From contig JARWKL010000001.1 in assembly GCA_029961685.1 (NCBI GenBank), positions 26,424,295 through 26,488,294 of the forward strand: a stretch of 64,000 bases of DNA, read 5' to 3'. Below, one piece after another: positions 1 to 11,512 of the stretch. Position 1 is the stretch's first letter, and each line of letters starts with the position of its first letter. Both the position numbers and the translations under genes were made by a program. The notes under the pieces are model-generated. The model was not told the origin of the DNA. It made no database searches and was given only the letters and a program-made list of their open reading frames with translations. The stretch is from Aristolochia californica. Taxonomy: Eukaryota > Streptophyta > Magnoliopsida > Piperales > Aristolochiaceae.

Positions 1-1643
1 TTTAGACGTACACTTTTTTCATAAGTCAAAATGTTGAATTTTGACTCTCCCTTCTTCTTGTAAACAACGAAGGCAAATAGATCACAACTAAATGAAAATT
101 TAAGCGCTTATTTCTTCTACATATGTTTTAGAAATGGATATGCATGCTTGAAACATGTTAAAGATGCAAATGACCTATGGATGCAAAGCTTTTAAAGAGA
201 ATAACAAACGCATATTAAATTCTCAAGTGAAGTGCCGTGAGATATTTACCCGAGTCAAACAAGCCATTATATTGTCCTTTTAAAAAAAGTTGACCAAAAA
301 ATCATAGATAATTGTAAAGTGATTTATCATGCGTAACATGCTATATTTTTGTAAGAAATTATTGATGGATTGGGAGTCAACACTCAGTTAAAAATCCCCC
401 ACCTCCCCCTTTTTTCCGTCATTGCAAAACCTGAGATATGAAAACTAAAAAGAGCTTACAATCCCTAAAAATTACAGACACTCTATGGAATTATCTCTCT
501 CTACATTTTTGGATTGTGCATTTCCATTTTAGATGTATACTTTTTTCTTAAATAAAAACTTTGAGTTTTCGCTCTCCTTTGATCCCATAAACAAAAAAAG
601 CAAATAGATAAGAAAAAAAATGAAAATTTTAGAGTTTATATATGGAATATTTTTCAAACACTAAAAAATGTAAGTAAAGAAAAGTTATTCACACACCACA
701 AATGAACACAAAAGTTTTGTTATCCGAGTTTAGGAAATTCCACTTGTTCAACCCTAATAGCTTGGAATTTTATAAGAAAGATATTTCTTCTACACTTGTT
801 TTAAAAAAGGATATGCATGCTTGAAACATGTTAAAGATGCAAATGACCTATGGATCCAAAGCCTATAATGAGAATAACAAGCGCTCACTAAATTCTCAAG
901 CGAACGTGTGGTGGGATATTTACACGAGTCAAACAAGCCATTATTTTTCCCATTTACAAAAAGTTGACTTAACAATCATAGACGATTGTAAAGTGATTTA
1001 TCATGCGTAACGGGCTATATTTTTGTAAGAAATGACTTATGTATTGGGTATCAACACTCAGTTAAAATTCCCCCGCCTCCCCCTTTTCTCGTAGATTGCC
1101 AAACATGAAATATAAAAACCAAAAATATCTTACAATCTATAAAACGACTTAAAATATTTGGAATTATTTATCTCTACATTTGTGCATTGTGCATTTCCAT
1201 TTTAGATGGACACTTTTTCTTAAATAAAAACTTTGAGTTTTTGCTCTCCCTTCATCCCGTAAACAAAAAAGGCAAATAGATCACAACAAAATGAAACTTT
1301 TAGAGTTCATGTATGGAAAAAATTTTAAAAAATAACAAATGAAGGAAAGTATAGTTATTGACACACCAAAAATGAACACAAAAGTTTTTTTTATCCAATT
1401 TATAGAAATTCCACTTGTTCAACCCTAATAGCTTGGAATTTTATAAGAAAGAGATTTCTTCTACACATGTTTTAAAAATGGATATGCATGCTTGAAACAT
1501 TTTAAAGATGCGAATGACCTATGGATTCAAAGCTTTTAAAGAGAATAACAAACACTCACTAAATTCTCAAGTGAACGTGCGCTGGGATATTTATCCGAGT
1601 CGAACAAGCCATTATTTTACCCATTTACAAAAAGCTGACCTAA

Positions 1644-1659
1644 CAATCATAGATGATTG
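1644..1659 (+). other. Conserved 16-bp palindrome of the satellite monomer (representative)
   Basis: CAATCAT-AG-ATGATTG is a perfect 7-bp inverted repeat with a 2-base centre. It occurs once per monomer in most copies. The centre often varies (AG, GG, GT) while the arms are kept. Confidence 0.85.
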
Positions 1660-2138
1660 TAAAGTGATTTATCATGCATAACGGGCTATATTTTTGTAAG
1701 AAAATTCTTATGGATTGGGAGTCAACACTCAGTTAAAAATCCCTTGCCTCCCCCTTTTCCCGACGATTGCAAAACCTGAGAAATAAAAACTAAAAAGAGC
1801 TTACAATCCTTAAAAATTACAGACACACTTCTGAATTATCTCTCTCCACATTTCTGCATTGTGCATTTCCATTTTAGATGTACTCTTTTTTCTTAAATGA
1901 AAAGTTTGAGTTTTCGCTCTCCCTTCATCCCGTACACAAAAAAAGGCAAAAGGATCACAACAAAATGAAAATTATAGGGTTTATGTATGGAATAAATTTA
2001 AAACAATAACTAATGTAAGTAAAGAAAATTTATAAACACATTACAAAAGAACACAAAAATTTTGTTATCCAAGTTTGGGAAATTCCACTAGTTCAAACCT
2101 AATAGCTTGGAATTTGATAAGAAAGAGATTTCTTCTAC

Positions 2139-2176
2139 ACATGTTTTAAAAATGGATATGCATGCTTGAAACATGT
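2139..2176 (+). other. Conserved wide dyad of the satellite monomer (representative)
   Basis: ACATGTTT (2139-2146) and AAACATGT (2169-2176) are perfect 8-bp inverted arms 22 bp apart, with ATGCATGC in the spacer. Most monomers keep both arms. The arrangement resembles a dimeric protein-binding site, but no known plant satellite box is recognised. Confidence 0.8.
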
Positions 2177-4099
2177 TAAAGATGCAAATGACCTATGGAT
2201 CCAAAGCTTTTAAAAAGAATAACAAACGCTCATTAAATTCTCTAGTGAACGTTTGGAGGGATATTTACCTGAGTCAAACAAGCAATTATTTTGCCAATTA
2301 TCTGAAAGCTAACTGAACAATCATAGATGATTGTAAACTGATTTATCATGCGTAATGAGCTAATTTTTTTGTAAGAACAGACTTATGGATTGGAAGTCAA
2401 CACTCAGTTAAAAATCCCTTGCCTCCCCCTTTTCCCCACGATTGAAAAACCAGAGATATAAAAACTAAAAAGATCTTACAATCCATAAAAATTAAAAACA
2501 CTCTTGGGAATTATCTCTCTCTACGTTTGTTCATTGTGCATTTCCATTTTTTATTTACTCTTTTTTCTAAAATGCAAACTTTGATTTTTCGCTCTCCCTT
2601 CATCCCGTAAACAAAAAAGGCAAATAGACCACAACAAAATGAAAATTTTAGAGTTTATGAATGGAAATATTTTAAAACAATAACAAATGCAAGTAAATAA
2701 AAGTTATTCACACACCACAAATGAACACAAAAGTTTTGTTATCCAAGTTTGGGAAATTCAACTTGTTCAACCCTAATAGTTTGGAATTTTATAGGAAAAA
2801 GATTTCTTCTACACATGTTTTAAAAATGGATATGCATGATTGAAACATGATAAAGATGCAAATGACCTATGGATCCAAATCTTTTAAAGAGAATAACAAA
2901 CGCTCACTAAATTCTGAAGCGAATGTGTGGAGGGATATTTACACGTGTCAAACAAGCCATTAATTTGGCCTTTTACAAAAAGTTGACCTAACAATCATAT
3001 ATGATTGTACAGTGATTTATCATGCGTAACTGACTTTATTTTTGAAAGAAATGACTTATGGATTGGGTGTCAACACTTAGTTAAAATTCTCCCGCCTCCC
3101 CCTTTTTTCGACAATTGCAAAACATGAGATATAAAAACCAAAAAGATCTTACAATCTGTCAAAATCACAGACACTCTTTGGAATTATCTCTCTCTACATT
3201 TGTGCATTGTGCATTTCCTTTTTTGATCTGCACTTTTTTCTTAAATCAAAACTTAGAGTTTTTGCTCTCCCTTTTTCTCTTAAACTAAAAAGGCAAAAAG
3301 ATCACAACAAAATGAAAATTTTAGAGTTTATGTATGGAAAAAATTTAAAACAATAAAAAATATAAGGAAAGTAAATTTATTCACACACCACAAATGAACA
3401 CAAAAGTTTTTTTTATCCAAGTTTGGGAAATTCCACTTGTTCAACCATAATAGTTGGAATTTTATAAGAAAGAGATATCTTCTACACATGCTGTAAAAAT
3501 GGATATGCATGCTCGAAACATGTTAAAGATGCAAATGACCTCTGGATCCAAAGCTTTTCAAGGGAATAACAAACACTCACTAAATTCTCAAGTGAACATG
3601 CGGTGGGATATCTACCCGAGTCAAATAGGCTATTATTTTGCTCATTTACAAAAAGCTGACCTAACAATTATAGATGACTGTAAAGTGATTTATCATACGT
3701 AACGGGCTATATTTGTGTAAGAAAACACTTATGGATTGGGTGTCAACACTCAGTTAAAAATCCCTCACCTCCCCCTTTTTCCGACGATTACAAAACCTGA
3801 GATAAAAATAAAAAAATAGAGGTTACAATCCCTAAAAATTACAGACACACTTTGGAATTATCTCTCTCTACATTTCTGCATTGTAATTTTAGATGTACTC
3901 TTTTTTTTTTTAAATGAAAACTTTGACTTTTCGCTCTCCCTTCATCCCGTAAACAAAGAAAGGCAAAAAGATCACAACAAAATGAAAATTTAAGAGTTTA
4001 CGTTTGGAAAATTTAAAAACAATAACAAATGTAAGTAAAGAAAATTTATTCACACATTACCAATGAACAAAAAAATTTTGTTATCCAAGTTTGGGAAAT

Positions 4100-5040
4100 T
4101 CCGCAAGTTCAACCCTAATAGCTTGGAATTTTATAAGAAAGAGATTTCTTCTATGCATGTTTTAAAAATGGATATGTATGCTTTAAACATGTTAAAGATG
4201 CAAATGACCTATGAATCCAAAGCTTTTAAAGAGAATAACAAGCGCTCTTTAAATTCTCAAGTGAACGTGCGGTGGGATATTTACACGAGTCAAACAAGCC
4301 ATTTTTTGCCCTTTTACAAAAAGTTGACCTAACAATCATAGATGATTATAAAGAGATTTATCATGCGCAACTTGCTATATTTTTGTAAGAAATGACTTAT
4401 GGATTGGGAGTCAACACTCAGTTAAAATTCCCCCACCTCCCCCTTTTCCCGACGATTGCAAAACCTGAGATAGAAAAACTAAAAAGAGCATACAATCCGT
4501 AAAAACCACAATCACTCTTTGGAGTTATCTCTCTCTACATTTTTCCATTGTGCATTTCCATTTTAGGTATACACTTTTTTCTTAAATCTAAACTTTGAGT
4601 TTTCGCTCACCCTTCATCCTATAAACAAAAAAGGCAAATAGATCACAACAAAATGATAATTTTAGAGTTTATGTATGGAAAAATTTTAATACAATAACAA
4701 ATGTAAGTAAAGAAAAGTTATTCACAAATCACAAATGAACACAAAAGTTTTGTTATCCAAGTTTGGGAAATTCGACTAGTTCAATCCTAATTGCTTGCAA
4801 TTTTATAAGAAAGAGATTTCTTCCAAACATGTTTTAAAAATGGATATGCAAGCTTGAAACATGTTAAAAATGCAAATGACCAATGGATCCAAAGATTTTA
4901 AAGAGAATAAAAACCGCTCAATTAAATTCTCAAGTGAACGTGCGGTGGGATATTTACCTGAGTGAAACAAGCCATTATGTTGCCCGTTTGCAAAAAGTTT
5001 ACCTAACAATCATAGATGATAGTAAAGTGATTTATCATGC
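4100..5040 (+). repeat. Dispersed satellite block, copy 1 of a pair (partner ~20930-21850)
   Basis: About 1.4 monomers share rare variants with a block roughly 16.8 kb downstream. Shared features are AACAAGCGCTCTTTAAATTC, TTTAAACATG in place of TTGAAACATG, TTTTTCCATTGTGCATTTCC followed by TTTTAGGTATACAC, CTTGCAATTTTATAAG, CTTCCAAACATG, and CGCTCAATTAAATT. AGGTATACAC lies at 4565 and 21378. Neighbouring monomers lack these variants. Confidence 0.8.
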
Positions 5041-5710
5041 GTAATGAGCTTTATTTTTGTAAGAAATGACTTATAGATTGGGAGTCAACACTCAATTAAA
5101 ATTCCCCTGTCTCCTCCTTTGGTAGACAATTGAAAAACCTGAGATATAAAAACTAAAAAGAGCTTACAATTCGTAAAAATCACAGACACTCTTTGGAATT
5201 ATCTCTCTCTAAATTTGTGCATTGTGCATTTCAATTTTAGATGAAAACTTTTTCCTTAAATCAAAACTTAGATTTTTTGCTCTCCCTTCATCTCGTAAAC
5301 GAAAAAGGCAAATAGATCACAACAAAATGAAAATTTTAGAGTTTATGTATGGAAAAAGTTTAAAAAATAACAAATGTAAGTAAAGTAAAGCTGTTCACAC
5401 ACCATAAATGAACACAAAAGTCTTTTTATCCAAATTTTGGAAATTCCAATAGTTCAACCTAATAGCTGGAAATCTTAAAAGAAAGAAATTTCTTCTACAC
5501 ATGTTTTAAAAATGGATATGCACGCTTGAAACATGTTAAGGATGCAAATGACCTAAGCAACCAAAGATTTTAAAGAGAATAACAAACTCTCTTTAAATTC
5601 TCAAGTGAATTTGTGGTAGGATATTTACCCGAGTAAAACAAGCCATTATTTTTTCCCATTTGCAAATAGCTGACCTAACAATCATAGATGATTGTAAAGT
5701 GATTTATCAT

Positions 5711-6945
5711 GATGGGCTATATTTTTGTAAGAAATGACTTATGGATTGGGTGTCAACACTCAGTTAAAAATCCCACGCCTCCCCCTTTTCCTGATGATTG
5801 CAAAACTTGAGATATAATAACTAAAAATTATAGACACTTTTTGGAATTATCTCTCTCTAAATTTGTACATTGTGCCTTTCCACACACTTTTTTCTTAATT
5901 CAAAACTTTGAGCTTTCGCTCTCCCTTCATCCCATAAACAAAAAAGGCAAATTCACACACCACAAATGAACATAAAAGTTTGTTATCCAAGTTTTGGAAA
6001 TTCCACTAGTTCAACCCTAATAGAGTGGAATTTTATAAGAAAGAGATTTCTTCTACACATGTTTTAAAAAATGTGTATGCATGCTTGAAACATGTTAAAG
6101 ATGCAAATGAGCTACGGATCCAAAGCTTTTAAAGAGAAAACAAACGCACTTTAAATTCTCAAGTGAACCTTGTGGTGGGATATTTACCGGAGTCAAACAA
6201 GCCATTATTTTTCCCATTTACAAAAAGTTGACCTGAAAATCATGGATGATTGTAAAGTGATTTACCATGCGTCACGGGCTATATTTTTCTAAGAAATCAC
6301 TTATGGATTGGGAGTCAACACTTAGTTAAAAATCCCTCACCTCCCCCTTTTCACCACGATTGCACAAGTTGAGATATAAAAACTGAAAGGAGCTTACAAT
6401 CCCTAAAAATTAATGACACTCTTTGGAATGATCTCTCTCTACATTTGTGCATTGTGCATTTCCATTTTAGATGTACACTTTTTTCTTAAATAGAAACATT
6501 GAGTTTTTACTCTCCCTTCATCCCGTAAACAAAAAAGGCAAATAGATCAAAACAAAATGAAAATTTTAGATTTTATGTATGGAAAAAATTTTAAACAATA
6601 AAAAATGTAAGTAAAGAAAAGTTATTCACACACCACAAATAAACACAAAAGTTTTGTTGTCCAAGTTTGGGAAATTCCACTAGTTCAACCCTAATAGTTT
6701 GGAATTTTATAAGAAAGAGATTTCTTCTACACATGTTTTAAAAATAGATATGCATGCTTGAAACATGTTAAAGATGCAAATGACCTTTGGATCCAAAGCT
6801 TTTAAATAGAATAACAAACGCTCATTAAATAGTCAAGTGAACGTGTGGTGGGATATTTACCCATGTCAAACAAGTAATTATTTTGCCCATTTACAAAAGG
6901 CCGACGGAACAATCGTAGATGATTGTAAATTTATTTATCATGCAT
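5711..6945 (+). repeat. 1235-bp satellite dimer, tandem copy A
   Basis: This segment is nearly identical to 6946-8180 at a constant offset of 1235 bp, checked at two landmarks (GATGGGCTAT at 5711 and 6946; CACACACTTTTTTC at 5881 and 7116). It contains a shortened monomer (about 560 bp, with a deletion joining GGCAAAT directly to TCACACACC near 5950) and one full-length monomer. I noticed roughly ten differences between the copies, far fewer than between ordinary neighbours in this array. It is therefore a recent tandem duplication of a two-monomer unit. Confidence 0.95.
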
Positions 6946-8180
6946 GATGGGCTATATTTTTGTAAGAAATGACTAATGGATTGGGTGTCAACACTCAGTT
7001 AAAAATCCCACGCCTCCCCCTTTTCCTGATGATTGCAAAACTTGAGATATAATAACTAAAAATTACAGACACTTTTTGGAATTATCTCTCTCTAAATTTG
7101 TACATTGTGCCTTTCCACACACTTTTTTCTTAATTCAAAACTTTGAGCTTTCGCTCTCCCTTCATCCCATAAACAAAAAAGGCAAATTCACACACCACAA
7201 ATGAACATAAAAGTTTGTTATCCAAGTTTTGGAAATTCCACTAGTTCAACCCTAATAGAGTGGAATTTTATAAGAAAGAGATTTCTTCTACACATGTTTT
7301 AAAAAATGTGTATGCATGCTTGAAACATGTTAAAGATGCAAATGAGCTACGGATCCAAAGCTTTTAAAGAGAAAACAAACGCACTTTAAATTCTCAAGTG
7401 AACCTTGTGGTGGGATATTTACCCGAGTCAAACAAGCCATTATTTTTCCCATTTACAAAAAGTTGACCTAACAATCATGGATGATTGTAAAGTGATTTAC
7501 CATGCGTCACGGGCTATATTTTTCTAAGAAATCACTTATGGATTGGGAGTCAACACTTAGTTAAAAATCCCTCACCTCCCCCTTTTCACCACGATTGCAC
7601 AAGTTGAGATATAAAAACTGAAAGGAGCTTACAATCCCTAAAAATTAATGACACTCTTTGGAATGATCTCTCTCTACATTTGTGCATTGTGCATTTCCAT
7701 TTTAGATGTATACTTTTTTCTTAAATAGAAACATTGAGTTTTTACTCTCCCTTCATCCCGTAAACAAAAAAGGCAAATAGATCAAAACAAAATGAAAATT
7801 TTAGATTTTATGTATGGAAAAAATTTTAAACAATAAAAAATGTAAGTAAAGAAAAGTTATTCACACACCACAAATAAACACAAAAGTTTTGTTGTCCAAG
7901 TTTGGAAAATTCCACTAGTTCAACCCTAATAGTTTGGAATTTTATAAGAAAGAGATTTCTTCTACACATGTTTTAAAAATGGATATGCATGCTTGAAACA
8001 TGTTAAAGATGCAAATGACCTTTGGATCCAAAGCTTTTAAATAGAATAACAAACGCTCATTAAATAGTCAAGTGAACGTGTGGTGGGATATTTACCCATG
8101 TCAAACAAGTAATTATTTTGCCCATTTACTAAAGGCCGACGAAACAATCGTAGATGATTGTAAATTTATTTATCATGCAT
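6946..8180 (+). repeat. 1235-bp satellite dimer, tandem copy B
   Basis: Second copy of the duplication that starts at 5711. It carries the same internal deletion (GGCAAAT joined to TCACACACC near 7185) and the same private variants, such as AAAGGCCGACG and CCTTGTGGTGGG. The next monomer, from 8181, begins with the same GATGGGCTAT word but diverges within about 40 bp, which sets the right edge. Confidence 0.95.
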
Positions 8181-8243
8181 GATGGGCTATATTTTTGTAA
8201 GAAATGACTTATGGTTTGGGAGTAAACACCAAGTAAAAATCAT

Positions 8244-8280
8244 CCCCCCCCACTCCCCCACCCCCTCTCCCTCACCCTTT
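8244..8280 (-). other. Expanded C-tract; predicted G-quadruplex on the - strand
   Basis: The monomer pyrimidine tract (usually CCCCCGCCTCCCCCTTTT) has expanded here to about 34 bases made almost only of C with short interruptions. The complementary strand has at least five runs of three or more G separated by 1-4 bases, which meets the usual G-quadruplex pattern. Ordinary monomers have only two long G runs and a GG, a much weaker pattern. Confidence 0.75.
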
Positions 8281-11200
8281 TCCCTACAATTGCAAAACCT
8301 GAGATATAAAAACTAAAAGTGAGCTTACAATCCCTAAAAAATACAGACACTCTTTGGACTATCTTTTTCTACATTTGTGCATTGTGCATTTCCATTTTAG
8401 ATGCACACTTTTTCCTTAAATCAAAACTTTGATTATTCGCTCTCCCTTCTTTCCGTAAACAAAAAAAGTCAAATAGATCACAACTAAATGAAATTTTTAG
8501 AGTTTATGTGAGGAAATAATTTACAACAATAACAAATGTAAGTTAAAAAAAGTCATTCACACACCACAAATGAACACAAGTTTTTTCATCCAAGTTTGGG
8601 AAATTCCACTAGTTCAACCCAAATAGGTTGGGATTTTATAAGAAAGAGATTTCTTCTATTCATGTTTTAAAAATGGATATGCATGCTTGAAACATGTTAA
8701 AGATTCAAATGACCTATGGATCCAAAGCTTTTATAGAGAATAACAAACGCTCATTAAATTCTCAAGTGAAGATGTAGTGGAATATTTACCCGAGTCAAAG
8801 AAGGCATTCTTTGTCCATTTACAAAAGGATGACCTAACAATAATTGATGATTGTAAAGTTATTTATCATCGGTAACGAGCTATATTTTTTTAAGAAATGA
8901 CTTATGGATTGGGAGTCAACACTCAGTTAAAAATCCCCCACCTCCCCATTTTCCCAACGATTGCAAAACCTAAGATATAAAAACGAAAAAGAGCATACAA
9001 TCCCTAAAAGTTGTAGACACTCTTTGGAATTATCTCTCTCTACATTTGTGCATTGTACATTTGCTTTTTAGATTTACACATTTTTAAAAAATCAAAACTT
9101 TGAGTATTCGCTCTCCTTTCATCCCGTAAAAACAAAAGCCAAATAGATCACAACAAAATAAAAAATTTTAAAGTTTATGAATGAAAAAAAAAATTAAAAA
9201 TATTAAACATAAGTATAGAAAATTTATTCACACACCACAAATCAACACAAAAAGTTTGGTTATCGAAGTTTGGGAAATTTCACTAGTTCAACCCTAATAG
9301 CTTGGAATTTCATAAGAAAGAGATTTCTTCTCCGCATGTTTTAAAAATGGATATGCATGCTTGAAACATGTTAAATATGAAAATGACCTTTGGATTCAAA
9401 GCTTTTAAATACAAGAACAAATGCTCATTAAAAACTCAAGCGAACGTGCAGTGGGAGATTTACCCGTGTCAAACAAGCCATTATTTTGCTGATTTAAAAA
9501 AAGCTGACCTAACAATCATAGATGATTGTAAAGTGATTTATCATGCGTAATAGGCTATATTTTAGTTAGAAATGACTTATCGATTTGGAGTCAACACTCC
9601 CCCATTTCCCAACGATTGGAAAACCGTAGATATAAAAAGGAAAAAGAACTTACAATCCCTTAAAATTACAGACACTCTTTGGAAATATCTCTCTCTACAT
9701 TTGTGCATTGTGCATTGTGCATTTCCATTTTAGATGTACACTTTGTTCTTAAATCAAAACTTTCAGTTTTCACTGTCCCTTCATCCTATAAACAACAAAG
9801 GCAAAGAGATCACAACAAAATGAAAATTTTAGAGTTTATGTATGGAAATAATTTAAAATATTAACAAATGTAAGTAAAGAAAATTTATTCACACACCACA
9901 AATGAACACAACAGTTTTGTTATACTAGTTTGAGAAATTCCACTAATTCAACCATAATAACTTGGAATTTCATAAGAAAGAGATTTCTTCTACACATGTT
10001 TTAAAAATGGATATGCATGCTTGAAACATTTTAAAGATGCTAATGACTTATGGATCCAAAGAAATTAAAGAGAATAACAAACGCTCATTAAACTCTCAAG
10101 TGAACGTGCGGTGGGATATTTACCTGAGTCAAACAAGCCATTATTTTGCCCATTTACAAAAAGCTGACCTAAACATCATAGATGTTTGTAAAGTGATTTA
10201 TCTTGCGTAATGGGCTATATTTTTGTAAGCAATGACTTAAGGATTGGGAGTCAACACTCAGTGAAAAATCCCCCGCCTCCCCCTTTTCCTAACGATTGCA
10301 AAACCTGAGATATAAAAACTAAAATCAGCTTACAATTCCTAAAAATTACAAACACTCTCAGGAATTATCTCTGTCTACATTTGTGCATTGTGCATTTCCA
10401 TTTTAGATGTATACTTTTTTCTTAAATCAAAACTTTGAGTTTTCGCTCTCCCTTCGTCCTGTAAACAAAAAATGGCAAATAAATAACATCAAAATGAAAA
10501 TTTTAGAGTTTATGTATAGAAAAATTTTAAAACAATAAAAAATGTGAGTAAATAAAATTTATTCATACACCACAAATGAACACAAAAGTTTTGTTATCAA
10601 AGTTTCGGAAATTCCTCTTGCTCAACCCTAATTGCTTGGAATTTTATGAAAAAGAGATTTCTTCTACACATGTTTTAAAAATGGATATCCATGCTTGAAA
10701 CATGTTAAAGATGCAAATTACCTATGAATCCAAAGCTTTGAAAGAGAATAACAAACGCTCAGTAAATTCTCAAGTGAACGTGCGGTGGGATATTTACACG
10801 AGTCAAACAAGCCATTATTTTGCCCATTTACAAAAAGTTGATCGAACAATCATAGATGATTGTAAAGTCATTTATCATGCATAACGGGCTATATTTTTTG
10901 AGAAATGACTAATGGATTGGGTCTCAACACTCAGTTAAATTTCCCCTGCCTCCCCTTTCTCCCGATGATTGCAAAACCTAAGATATAAAAACTAATAAGA
11001 TCTTACAATCCATAAAAATCATAGAGACTCTATGGAATTATCTCTCTCTACATTTGTGCATTGTGCATTTCCATTTTAGATGTACACTTTTTTCCTAAAT
11101 CAAAACTTAGAGTTTTCGTTCTCCCTTCATCCCGTAAAAAAAAAAGGCCAATGAATCACAACAAAATGAATATTTTCAAGTTTATGTATGGAAAACTTTT

Positions 11201-11290
11201 AATACAATAACAAATGTAAGTAAAGTAAAGTTATTCACACACCACAAATGAACACAAAATTTTTCGTTATCCAAGTTTGGGAAATTCCAC

Positions 11291-11512
11291 TTGTTCAACC
11301 CTAATAGCTTCGAATTTTATAAGAAAGAGATTTCTTATACACATGTTTTAAAAATGGTGTGCATTGTGCATTTCCATTTTAGATGTACCCATTTTTTATT
11401 AAATCAAAACTTTGAGTTTTCGCTCTCCCTTCATCCCGTAAAAAAAAGACAAATAGATCACAAAAAAATCAAAATTTTAGAGTTTATTTATGGAAAAAAT
11501 TTAAAACAATAG
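11291..11512 (+). repeat. Internally deleted satellite monomer
   Basis: Near 11355 the sequence jumps from TTTTAAAAATGG directly to TGTGCATTGTGCATTTCC. About 350 bp of the monomer are removed, including the dyad's right arm, the palindrome and the C-tract. A 73-codon open frame across the junction is a by-product of the join, not a gene. Confidence 0.85.

Noticed and set aside
2139..2176. CENP-B box or telomere-like motif in the monomer
   Set aside because: I looked for the CENP-B consensus and TTTAGGG runs. Neither is present, so centromeric or telomeric identity is not claimed.
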